DNA of 64,000 nucleotides, taken from assembly GCA_963747595.1 (NCBI GenBank), contig CAVVFO010000002.1:1984001-2048000 (forward strand), written 5' to 3'. Origin of the DNA: Oleiagrimonas sp963747595. GTDB lineage: Bacteria > Pseudomonadota > Gammaproteobacteria > Xanthomonadales > Rhodanobacteraceae. The position numbers and the translations under genes were made by a program. Of the stretch, positions 46,570 through 54,427 are shown piece by piece (within the stretch, counting starts at the first letter, position 1; each line of letters starts with the position of its first letter). The notes under the pieces are model-generated. The model was not told the origin of the DNA, ran no database searches, and was given only the letters and a program-made list of their open reading frames with translations.

Positions 46570-48414
46570 TCAGGCGTCGGCGGCGTGGTGGACGTCGACG
46601 TGATCGAACACGCCGGCGCCCGCATCGGCGGTGCCTACGGCGTTGCGCATGAGCGCGAACAGCTCACGGCCCAGGCCGTTGTGATGATGCTTCAAATCGG
46701 CCTTGGCCTGTTCGCGGGCGGCCCACTCCTCGGCCTCGACCTGCGCCTCAAGGGTGCCGTCGGTGACATCCAGGCGGATCATGTCGCCGTCACGCACTTT
46801 GCCCAGCGCACCGCCGTCGATGGCTTCGGGACTGACATGGATGGCGGCGGGAATCTTCCCCGAAGCACCGGACATGCGTCCGTCCGTGACCAGCGCAACG
46901 CGATAGCCGCGGCTCTGCAAGACCCCCAGTGTGGGAGTGAGCTTGTGCAATTCCGGCATGCCGATGGCACGCGGCCCCTGGAAACGCACCACGGCGACGA
47001 AATCACGATCCAGTTCGCCACGTTCGAATGCGCCGCGCACGTCGTCCTGCTCCTCGAAGACCACGGCGGGTGCCTCGATGACATAGCGGTCTTCGGGTAC
47101 GGAGGAGACCTTGATGACGGCGCGGCCCAGATTGCCCTTGAGCACACGCAGGCCGCCATCGGCGCGAAACGGATCATCGGCGGTACGCAGGATGTTGCGG
47201 TTGCCGCTCTCGCCGACCGGGGTGAACTCCAGTTCGCCCGCCTGGCTCAGCACCGGCATGCGGCGGTAGGCATCCATTCCCTTGCCCCAGACCGTGGTCA
47301 CGTCGTCGTGCAGCAGACCGGCATCCAGCAGCTGGCCGATCAGGTATGGCATGCCGCCGGCCTGATGGAAGTGATTGATGTCGGCATAGCCGTTCGGATA
47401 CACGCGCGCCAGCAGCGGCACCACCGAGGACAGATCGTCGAAATCCTCCAGGTGCAGCTCGATGCCGGCCGCCGCGGCGATGGCCACCAGATGCAGCAGG
47501 TGATTGGTGGAACCGCCGGTGGCGTGCAGGCCGACCACGCCGTTGACGATGGTGCGCTCATCGACCATGCGGCCGATGGGGGTGTACTCCTCGCCCAACG
47601 CGGTGATGGCTGCCGCGCGACGCACGGCAGCCTCGGTCAGGGCATCGCGCAGCGGCGTGTTGGGATTGACGAAGCTGGCGCCCGGCAGATGCAGGCCCAT
47701 GATCTCCATCAGCATCTGGTTGGAGTTGGCGGTGCCGTAGAACGTGCAGGTGCCCGGCGCGTGATACGCCGCGGACTCGGCCTCCAGCAGCTCGGCCCGG
47801 CTGGCCTTGCCTTCGGCGTAGGCCTGACGCACGTCGGCCTTGTCTTCATTGGGCAGGCCGCTGGGCATGGGACCGGCGGGCATGAAGATGGTCGGCAGAT
47901 GGCCGAAGCTCAGACTGGCGATCATCAGCCCGGGCACGATCTTGTCGCAGATGCCCAGCATCAAGGCGGCGTCGAACATGTCGTGCGACAGCGCCACCGC
48001 GGCAGCCATGGCAATGACATCGCGCGAGAACAGGCTCAGCTCCATGCCGCCCTGGCCCTGGGTGATGCCGTCGCACATCGCCGGAACGCCGCCGGCCACC
48101 TGCGCAGTGGCGCCGGCCTCGCGGGCGATGCGACGGATCAGCGCGGGAAAATGCTCGTAGGGCTGATGCGCCGAAAGCATGTCGTTGTAGGCGGTGACGA
48201 TGGCCAGATTGGGGTTGACCTCCCCACTCAGAGAAGACTTGTCGGCGCTGCCGCAGGCGGCGAACCCATGCGCCAGGTTGCCGCAGGACAGGTGGCCACG
48301 ATGCGGGCCCTTGCGCTGCGCCGCGTCGATGCGCGCCAGATAGGCGGTGCGCTTCGGCTTGCTGCGTTCGGCAATGCGTTCGGTAACCTCGGCAATGGTG
48401 CGATGGACGCTCAT
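46570..48414 (-). CDS. edd: 6-phosphogluconate dehydratase
   Basis: Makes KDPG from 6-phosphogluconate; an iron-sulfur dehydratase of the IlvD/Edd family. The 614-residue protein has CGNLAHGFAACG near 58, CDGITQGQGGMELSL near 115, and GICDKIVPGL near 156, providing the cluster cysteines, plus GGSTNHLLHLVAIA near 315. GGAG precedes the ATG at 48414 by seven bases. Intact and in operon context. Confidence 0.96.
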   Translation of the reverse strand: MSVHRTIAEVTERIAERSKPKRTAYLARIDAAQRKGPHRGHLSCGNLAHGFAACGSADKSSLSGEVNPNLAIVTAYNDMLSAHQPYEHFPALIRRIAREAGATAQVAGGVPAMCDGITQGQGGMELSLFSRDVIAMAAAVALSHDMFDAALMLGICDKIVPGLMIASLSFGHLPTIFMPAGPMPSGLPNEDKADVRQAYAEGKASRAELLEAESAAYHAPGTCTFYGTANSNQMLMEIMGLHLPGASFVNPNTPLRDALTEAAVRRAAAITALGEEYTPIGRMVDERTIVNGVVGLHATGGSTNHLLHLVAIAAAAGIELHLEDFDDLSSVVPLLARVYPNGYADINHFHQAGGMPYLIGQLLDAGLLHDDVTTVWGKGMDAYRRMPVLSQAGELEFTPVGESGNRNILRTADDPFRADGGLRVLKGNLGRAVIKVSSVPEDRYVIEAPAVVFEEQDDVRGAFERGELDRDFVAVVRFQGPRAIGMPELHKLTPTLGVLQSRGYRVALVTDGRMSGASGKIPAAIHVSPEAIDGGALGKVRDGDMIRLDVTDGTLEAQVEAEEWAAREQAKADLKHHHNGLGRELFALMRNAVGTADAGAGVFDHVDVHHAADA

Positions 48415-48493
48415 GGATGACTCCGGACAATCATGTGTTGCGGCTCGGCGGGACACAGCGAAGGTGAACGTGGGGCGCGACTGGCGCGATCAC

Positions 48494-49186
48494 TCAGGGT
48501 GCCCAGTACACCTGCAAACCGGGGGCGGCCGAGAGCATGGCTCCGACGGGGTAGCGGCTGCCGTCATCGCCGGCGGCCTTCTCCAGCACCGCGCGCTTCT
48601 CGTCACCCTCGATCTGCAGATACAGCGAGCGCGCCTGTGCCAACAACGCCAGCGTCAAGGTGATGCGCGGCTCATCCGCACCCTTGGCACGCATCGGCAG
48701 AACTTTCTGCGTGCCGCGCGGATCCAGCGCCTCGGGCAGACGGTCGCTGCCGGGAAAGAACGACGCGGTATGGCCGTCGGTCCCCATCCCCAGCGTCACC
48801 ACGTCGATCGGCAGGGACAGCAGATCGATGCGCGCACTGACGGCAGGCAGTCCGGCCTCGGGCGTTGGCTCGGTGGCATACAGGGGCACGAAACGCGCAG
48901 CGCTGGCAGCGTGCTGCAGGAGATGTTGCCGGACCATGCGGGCATTGGAGCGCTCATCGTGCGGCGGCACCCAACGCTCGTCCACCAGCGTCACGGTGAC
49001 GCGGGACCAGTCCAGAGCCTGCGTGCTCAGCACGTCCAGGAAACGCTCCGGCGTGCGGCCGCCGGACAACGCCAGCACAGCATGCCCGCGCGCCTCGATC
49101 GCATGCGTGAGGTCGTCGCGGACCTGCGCCGCCAGCGCCTGGGCCAGCGCGTTGCTGTCGTCGTAGCGATGCATGTTCAGGGACAT
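48494..49186 (-). CDS. pgl: 6-phosphogluconolactonase
   Basis: Hydrolyses 6-phosphogluconolactone between Zwf and Edd. The 230-residue protein has the DevB-type motifs LALSGGRTPERFLDVL near 38, VTLVDERWVPPHDERSN near 64 and GMGTDGHTASFFPGS near 132. It follows zwf by 48 bases; that gap contains a run of ten G/C at 49209-49218 in the presumed leader of this gene. Confidence 0.95.
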   Translation of the reverse strand: MSLNMHRYDDSNALAQALAAQVRDDLTHAIEARGHAVLALSGGRTPERFLDVLSTQALDWSRVTVTLVDERWVPPHDERSNARMVRQHLLQHAASAARFVPLYATEPTPEAGLPAVSARIDLLSLPIDVVTLGMGTDGHTASFFPGSDRLPEALDPRGTQKVLPMRAKGADEPRITLTLALLAQARSLYLQIEGDEKRAVLEKAAGDDGSRYPVGAMLSAAPGLQVYWAP

Positions 49187-49208
49187 AGGAATCTTAGCGT
49201 GTGGTTGC

Positions 49209-49218
49209 GGGGGGGGGG
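49209..49218. repeat. Ten-base poly-G tract (poly-C on the coding strand) between zwf and pgl
   Basis: Ten consecutive G on the plus strand lie 23 bases upstream of the pgl start on the minus strand. Tracts of this length slip easily in replication and in sequencing. It is outside any coding frame, so it could change spacing but not reading frame. Confidence 0.7.
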
Positions 49219-49234
49219 GATGCGCCGCAGGAAC

Positions 49235-50719
49235 TCAGTTCTCGTTCTCGCCGTCGTGCCAGGTCCGGCCGTCGCGCTCGATCAGCGCCACGGCCGCGCT
49301 GGGCCCCCAGGTTCCGGCGGTATAGTTCTTGGGGCTGTCGCTGGAGTGCTCCCAGGCAGCCAGGATTGGATCGATCCAGTGCCATGCGGCCTCGACTTCG
49401 TCGCGGCGCATGAACAGGGTCAGGTTGCCGCGCACCACATCCAGCAGCAGGCGCTCGTACGCATCCGGCTGCTGCACACCGAAAGCCTCGGCAAAACTCA
49501 TGTCCAGCGGCACGCGCTGCAGGCGCAGGCCACCGGGGCCGGGATACTTGCTCATCAGCCACAGCTTCACCCCTTCATCGGGCTGCAGGCGCAGCACCAG
49601 CTTGTTGGGCGAGATGGTGCCGCCGCTGTCGGCGAAGATGGAATGCGGAATGCAGCGGAAATTGACCACGATTTCCGAAACCCGCTCGGGCAGACGCTTG
49701 CCCGTCCGCAGGTAGAACGGCACGTCGGCCCAGCGCCAGTTGCCGATCTCGGCCTTCAGCGCAACGAAGGTTTCGGTATCGGAGCTGTCTTCGTCCAGGT
49801 CCTCCAGATATCCCGGGGCCGCACCGTCGGCAGTGGCCCCGGCGCGGTACTGGCCACGCACGGTCAGACGGGAGGCATTGCTTTCGTCGATGGGTTTGAG
49901 CGAGCGCAACACCTTGAGCTTCTCGTCGCGCACGGCATCGGCATCCAGCGACGCCGGCGGCTCCATGGCCACCATGCACAGCAGCTGCAGCAGGTGATTC
50001 TGCACCATGTCGCGCAGCGCGCCAGCCTTGTCGTAGTAACTGCCGCGCGAACCCACGCCCAGGGTTTCGGCCACGGTGATCTGCACGTGATCGATGTGCG
50101 CGGCATTCCACAACGGCTCGAACAGCGCATTGCCGAAGCGCAGCGCCAGAAGGTTCTGCACCGTTTCCTTGCCCAGGTAGTGGTCGATGCGGAAGATCTG
50201 GCTCTCGCCGAACACGGCGCCGACGGCATCGTTGATGGCGCCTGCGGTCTGCAGATCGCGGCCGATGGGTTTCTCGATCACCACGCGCGACTTGCCGCTG
50301 TGCAAATCGTACTGGCGCAGCTTTTCGCAGATATCCACGAAAATGCCCGGCGCAGTGGACAGGTAGAACACGCGGATGCGCTCCTGGTCGCCGCCCAGGT
50401 CCTCCACGAAGGCCTTCCAGCCGTCATCCTTGGTGGCATCCAGCGAGGCGTAACTGACCTGCTTGAGGAACCGCTCCAGCAGCTGGTCCAGGTCATCGAG
50501 ATTGTCCACGGCGTCCTTGATGCCCTCGGCCACCTTGCTGCGGTAGTCGGCATCGGACTGCTCTTCGCGGGCGATGCCGATGACACGGCTGTCCGCGGTG
50601 ATCTGCCCATCGGCAAAACGGCGCAGCAGGGCGGGCAGCAACTTGCGCATGGCCAGATCGCCAGTGCCGCCGAAAATGACGATGTCGAAGGCGTCGACGG
50701 GTTTCGCATTGGAAGGCAT
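49235..50719 (-). CDS. zwf: Glucose-6-phosphate 1-dehydrogenase
   Basis: Oxidises glucose-6-phosphate to the lactone, the entry to the ED and pentose phosphate routes. The 494-residue protein has the coenzyme loop IFGGTGDLAMRKLLPAL near 14, the active-site RIDHYLGKETVQN near 184 and the family's C-terminal TWGPSAA. The ATG at 50719 is the first giving a normal N-terminus; further upstream codons run into the divergent promoter region. First gene of the ED operon. Confidence 0.96.
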   Translation of the reverse strand: MPSNAKPVDAFDIVIFGGTGDLAMRKLLPALLRRFADGQITADSRVIGIAREEQSDADYRSKVAEGIKDAVDNLDDLDQLLERFLKQVSYASLDATKDDGWKAFVEDLGGDQERIRVFYLSTAPGIFVDICEKLRQYDLHSGKSRVVIEKPIGRDLQTAGAINDAVGAVFGESQIFRIDHYLGKETVQNLLALRFGNALFEPLWNAAHIDHVQITVAETLGVGSRGSYYDKAGALRDMVQNHLLQLLCMVAMEPPASLDADAVRDEKLKVLRSLKPIDESNASRLTVRGQYRAGATADGAAPGYLEDLDEDSSDTETFVALKAEIGNWRWADVPFYLRTGKRLPERVSEIVVNFRCIPHSIFADSGGTISPNKLVLRLQPDEGVKLWLMSKYPGPGGLRLQRVPLDMSFAEAFGVQQPDAYERLLLDVVRGNLTLFMRRDEVEAAWHWIDPILAAWEHSSDSPKNYTAGTWGPSAAVALIERDGRTWHDGENEN

Positions 50720-50821
50720 GGCGACCTCGGCTGCAGCATGAACGGGACCAGTAGCATACCACTGGGGAAAGGCAGAATGCGACGCCATCCATGGCCTTTT
50801 TGCATAAAGCATTCATCTTGA

Positions 50822-50850
50822 TTGACTGTCTGGTATTGGATTGGTATTTT
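50822..50850 (+). promoter_or_regulatory. Promoter with overlapping direct-repeat operator for the GntR-nagBA unit
   Basis: TTGACT and TATTTT are 17 bases apart. Two TGGTATT copies, starting at 50831 and 50842 (11 bases apart, one helical turn), overlap the spacer and -10. Transcription would begin near the ATG at 50857, giving an almost leaderless message. Autoregulation by the GntR product is likely (inference). Confidence 0.45.
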
Positions 50851-50856
50851 CCACAT

Positions 50857-51609
50857 ATGGAAGCTGCCTTTGTCCGTGAATACCGCGATCTGGCCGCGAG
50901 CCGCGCCGGCACGCATGCACCCGCGTACCTGTGCCTGCGCCGCGCGATCCGGCGCAGCGTGGAAGCGGGCGCGGTGGAACCGGGCCAGGCGCTGCCCAGC
51001 GAGCGCGAGCTGGCACGCACCCTGTCGCTGTCGCGGGTCACGGTCCGCAAGGCCATTGCCGGCCTGGTCGAGGACGGCCTGCTGATGCAGCGCCACGGCG
51101 CCGGCACCTTTGTCGCCGAGCGCGTCATCAAGCCGATGTCGCGATTGACCAGTTTCACCGACGACTTGCGCGCACGCGGGCTGAACCCCCGCGTGGTCTT
51201 CCTCGATCGCAGCCTCGGCGAGGCCACGCCGGAGGAATCCATGGCCTTGAATGTCTCGCCAGGCAGTGCCGTGGTCCGCCTTCACCGGCTGCGCTTTGCC
51301 GGCGATGAACCGATGGCCGTGGAGCGCACGTCGGTCCCGCATGACCTTCTGCCCGATCCGTACAGTGTCGCCGAGTCGCTGTACGAGGCGCTGCAAGCGC
51401 TGGGTCGCCGCCCGACCCGTGCGTTGCAGCGGCTGCGTGCAGTGAACCTCACCCTGGAACCGGCACGGCATCTGAAACTGCCCGTGGGCACCGCGGGTCT
51501 GGCGCTGGAACGGCGCGCGTTTCTCGCCGATGGCCGTCTGGTCGAATTCACGCGCTCCTACTACCGCGGCGATGCCTACGATTTCGTCGCCGAGCTGCAA
51601 AGCGAATAA
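50857..51609 (+). CDS. GntR-family (HutC/UTRA subtype) transcriptional regulator, NagR-like
   Basis: A 250-residue regulator with a winged helix (PSERELARTLSLSRVTVRKAI near residues 49-69) and a C-terminal UTRA ligand domain (MSRLTSFTDDLRARGLNP near 94, then ERTSVPHDLLP near 155). Such proteins often sense GlcNAc-6-phosphate or glucosamine-6-phosphate. It is encoded just before the two amino sugar genes. The start at 50857 has no ribosome site, consistent with leaderless translation. Divergent from zwf. Confidence 0.88.
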   Translation: MEAAFVREYRDLAASRAGTHAPAYLCLRRAIRRSVEAGAVEPGQALPSERELARTLSLSRVTVRKAIAGLVEDGLLMQRHGAGTFVAERVIKPMSRLTSFTDDLRARGLNPRVVFLDRSLGEATPEESMALNVSPGSAVVRLHRLRFAGDEPMAVERTSVPHDLLPDPYSVAESLYEALQALGRRPTRALQRLRAVNLTLEPARHLKLPVGTAGLALERRAFLADGRLVEFTRSYYRGDAYDFVAELQSE

Positions 51610-51654
51610 ATGCGCGAATCGCGCAGCGCCCCCACCCGAAGGAAACGACTGTTC

Positions 51655-52701
51655 ATGTCCCCCACCGCCAAGCGCCCCGAAGATACCCTGATGTACGCCG
51701 AAGCCGGCGAGGCCGCGGCCACGCTGGAACGTCAGATGGAACACAACGACACGGCAGTGCGCGAGCTGGCCGAACGCCTGCGCGCGCAATCACCACGTTT
51801 CGTGGCCACCTGCGCGCGTGGCAGTTCCGACCATGCCGCCACCTTTGCCAAGTACGCATTCGAAACCCAGACCGGCACCGTCACCGCCTCGGCCTCGCCC
51901 TCGGTCAGTTCCGTCTACGCCCGCCCGCTGGATCTGCGGGATGCGCTGTACATCGCCATTTCGCAGTCCGGCAAGAGCCCGGACCTGGTGCGCAATGCCG
52001 AGGCGGCCAAACGCGCCGGCGCGCACGTGGTGGCCATGGTCAACGTCGCCGATTCACCGCTGGGCGCGCTTGCCCACAGCGTCATCCCGTTGCACGCCGG
52101 GGCCGAACGCAGCGTGGCGGCAACCAAGAGCTATCTGGGCGCACTGGGCGCCATCGTGCACCTGACCGCCCACTGGGCCGGCGACGGCACCTTGCTGGAT
52201 GCGCTCAAGGCCACACCGGATGCGCTGCGTGCTGCCGCCGCACTGGACTGGTCGCCGCTGGTCGACGGCCTGACCGATGCACGCAACCTGTTCGTGCTCG
52301 GCCGCGGCTATGGGTTCGGCGCGGCGCAGGAAGCGGCATTGAAGTTCAAGGAGACCTGCGGCCTGCACGCCGAGGCCTTCAGCACTGCCGAGGTCAGGCA
52401 CGGGCCGATGGCACTGGTGGGCGAGGATTTCCCGGTGCTGCTTCTGACCCAGGACGATGGCACCCGTGACGGCGCGCTGGACGTGGCAGAGGAATTTCGC
52501 CGCCGGGGCGCCCGCGTCTGGAGCGCGTCGCAGGAGGACGCCAGTGCCGATGCACTGCCTGTGGTCACCGCGCCGCATCCACTGTGTGCGCCGCTTCTGG
52601 CCATCCAGAGCTTCTATCGCGCCGCCAACGCGCTGGCGCTGCGGCGCGGCTACGACCCCGACGTGCCGCCACATTTGAACAAGGTAACGGAGACAGTCTG
52701 A
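51655..52701 (+). CDS. SIS-domain glucosamine-6-phosphate deaminase-like protein (NagB-II)
   Basis: A 348-residue protein with two SIS sugar-isomerase domains, the NagB-II/AgaS-type relative of the GlmS isomerase half, lacking its glutaminase domain. Motifs: ATCARGSSDHAATF near residue 51, SQSGKSPDLVRNA near 104, AATKSYLGALGAI near 158 and LGRGYGFGAAQEAALKFKE near 221. Its place before nagA points to glucosamine-6-phosphate to fructose-6-phosphate conversion. The ATG at 51655 has AAGGAAA upstream; an earlier ATG at 51610 overlaps the regulator stop and is also possible. Confidence 0.88.
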   Translation: MSPTAKRPEDTLMYAEAGEAAATLERQMEHNDTAVRELAERLRAQSPRFVATCARGSSDHAATFAKYAFETQTGTVTASASPSVSSVYARPLDLRDALYIAISQSGKSPDLVRNAEAAKRAGAHVVAMVNVADSPLGALAHSVIPLHAGAERSVAATKSYLGALGAIVHLTAHWAGDGTLLDALKATPDALRAAAALDWSPLVDGLTDARNLFVLGRGYGFGAAQEAALKFKETCGLHAEAFSTAEVRHGPMALVGEDFPVLLLTQDDGTRDGALDVAEEFRRRGARVWSASQEDASADALPVVTAPHPLCAPLLAIQSFYRAANALALRRGYDPDVPPHLNKVTETV

Positions 52702-53846
52702 TGACGACAGCATTGGTCAACGGCAAGGTATTGACCGCGCACGGCCTGCAGACCGGCTTTGCCGTGCTGGTCGAGGAGGGACAGATCGCCGGCCTGGCGC
52801 TGCCCAACGATCCCCGCGTGCGCGCCGCCAAACGGCACGATCTGGCGGGACGCTACCTGTTGCCCGGTTTCATCGACTGCCAGGTCAACGGCGGCGGCGG
52901 TGTGCTGTTCAACGATTCGCCCACGCCCGATGGCATCCGCGCCATCGTCGCCGCGCATCGGCGCTTCGGCACCACCGGCATGCTGCCGACGCTGATCAGC
53001 GACAATGTGGAGGTCATGCGCCAGGCCGTAGCCGCGGTGCAGCAGGCGCTGGATGATGGCATGCCCGGCGTGCTCGGCATCCATATCGAGGGCCCGTACC
53101 TCGCACCTGCGCGCAAGGGCATCCACGATCCCGCCCAATTTCGCCAGCCGGGCGCCGAGGAGGTCGCGCTGCTCGGCTCGCTGGACCGCGGCCGCACGGT
53201 GCTGACACTGGCGCCGGAGCAGGTGCGAGCAGAAGCCATCCGCAGCATGGTCGACAACGGCATCATAATCGCCGCCGGCCACACGGCCGGCGACTACGAA
53301 GCCATCCGCGCCGCACTGGATGCCGGGGTCACCGGCTTCACGCACCTGTTCAACGCCATGTCGCCGCTGCAGAGCCGCGCACCCGGCGCGGTCGGGGCGG
53401 CGCTGGAGGACCCGCGCAGCTGGTGCAGTCTCATCGTGGACGGCCACCACGTGCACCCGGCGACCCTGCGCGTGGCCATCGCCGCCAAGCCGCACGGCAA
53501 GATGTTCCTGGTCACCGACGCCATGCCCCCGGTAGGCAGCAACCAGGACACCTTCGAACTCAATGGCGACACCATCACCTGCAGGGAGGGCCGCTGCCAG
53601 AATGCCGAAGGCACCCTGGCCGGCTCCGCGCTGGACATGGCCAGCGCCGTGCGCAATTGCGTGGAACAGCTGGGCCTGCCACTGGACGAAGCCGCGCGCA
53701 TGGCCTCCACCTATCCGGCCGACTTCCTCGGCCTGGAAAAAACCCACGGCCGTATCGCCGCCGGCTACCGTGCCGACTTCACTGTCATGGATGCCGAGTT
53801 CCACGTCCACGAGACCTGGATCAACGGGCAGTACGAAACGGCCTGA
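52701..53846 (+). CDS. nagA: N-acetylglucosamine-6-phosphate deacetylase
   Basis: Removes acetate from GlcNAc-6-phosphate. The 381-residue amidohydrolase has the metal and substrate motifs PGFIDCQVNGGGG near 53, GIHIEGPYLAPARKG near 128, AAGHTAGDYEA near 193, FTHLFNAMSPL near 213, DGHHVHP near 247 and VTDAMPP near 272. It overlaps the nagB-like gene in a TGATG arrangement. The 282-base stretch after it has a short GGCCGG...CCGGCC hairpin and otherwise nothing I can name. Confidence 0.95.
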   Translation: MTTALVNGKVLTAHGLQTGFAVLVEEGQIAGLALPNDPRVRAAKRHDLAGRYLLPGFIDCQVNGGGGVLFNDSPTPDGIRAIVAAHRRFGTTGMLPTLISDNVEVMRQAVAAVQQALDDGMPGVLGIHIEGPYLAPARKGIHDPAQFRQPGAEEVALLGSLDRGRTVLTLAPEQVRAEAIRSMVDNGIIIAAGHTAGDYEAIRAALDAGVTGFTHLFNAMSPLQSRAPGAVGAALEDPRSWCSLIVDGHHVHPATLRVAIAAKPHGKMFLVTDAMPPVGSNQDTFELNGDTITCREGRCQNAEGTLAGSALDMASAVRNCVEQLGLPLDEAARMASTYPADFLGLEKTHGRIAAGYRADFTVMDAEFHVHETWINGQYETA

Positions 53847-54128
53847 CCGGCCGGGCCGTCCGGCCACGGATCGAGCAGCCACGCACGCAGCGGCCGGGCG
53901 CCGGCCGCGCAGCGTCAGCGAATGCATGCCAGGCTCCATCCAGGGCGCGGCGAGGCCCTGGACGGGCGAGCGTGTCAGCGGAGATTCGCAGGGCCTGATC
54001 CGTCAGTAGCGCCGCGCGTCCAGGCGTGGGATCCAGAGCAGACACCATTGTGTGGAGCCGGCTGTTACGCTGCGCATGCGGGCCGCCCGGAGCCCGCCCA
54101 GCGCCGTGTCAGAGGAAGCCGCTTCGCC

Positions 54129-54380
54129 ATGCATTGTCATGTCTACGCCAGCGACAAGCGTCAACAGACGTATGTCTGGCTGGCCCGCCGCGATCATTTC
54201 GATGTCCTGCCGGCCGCGCTGGCACAACGCCTTGGTGCACTCCGCTTCGTGCTGGACGTGCAGCTGGATGGCGAGCGTAATCTGCCGAATGCGAATGCCG
54301 CCCAGGTGCTGCAACAGCTACGCAACGAGGGCTGGTATCTGCAACTGCCGCCGGATGCCACGCCCCCCGCAGAGAGTTAA
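54129..54380 (+). CDS. YcgL-domain protein
   Basis: An 83-residue member of the YcgL family found in gammaproteobacteria, function unknown. It starts MHCHVYASDKRQQTYVWLAR and has the family segment FDVLPAALAQRLG and a C-terminal GWYLQLPP. Length is normal. It lies 47 bases before the ankyrin gene on the same strand but is not overlapping it. Confidence 0.85.
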   Translation: MHCHVYASDKRQQTYVWLARRDHFDVLPAALAQRLGALRFVLDVQLDGERNLPNANAAQVLQQLRNEGWYLQLPPDATPPAES

Positions 54381-54427
54381 CGCACAGTTACCGCATTCGC
54401 CCGAACCGATCTCTATACTGCCTCGCC

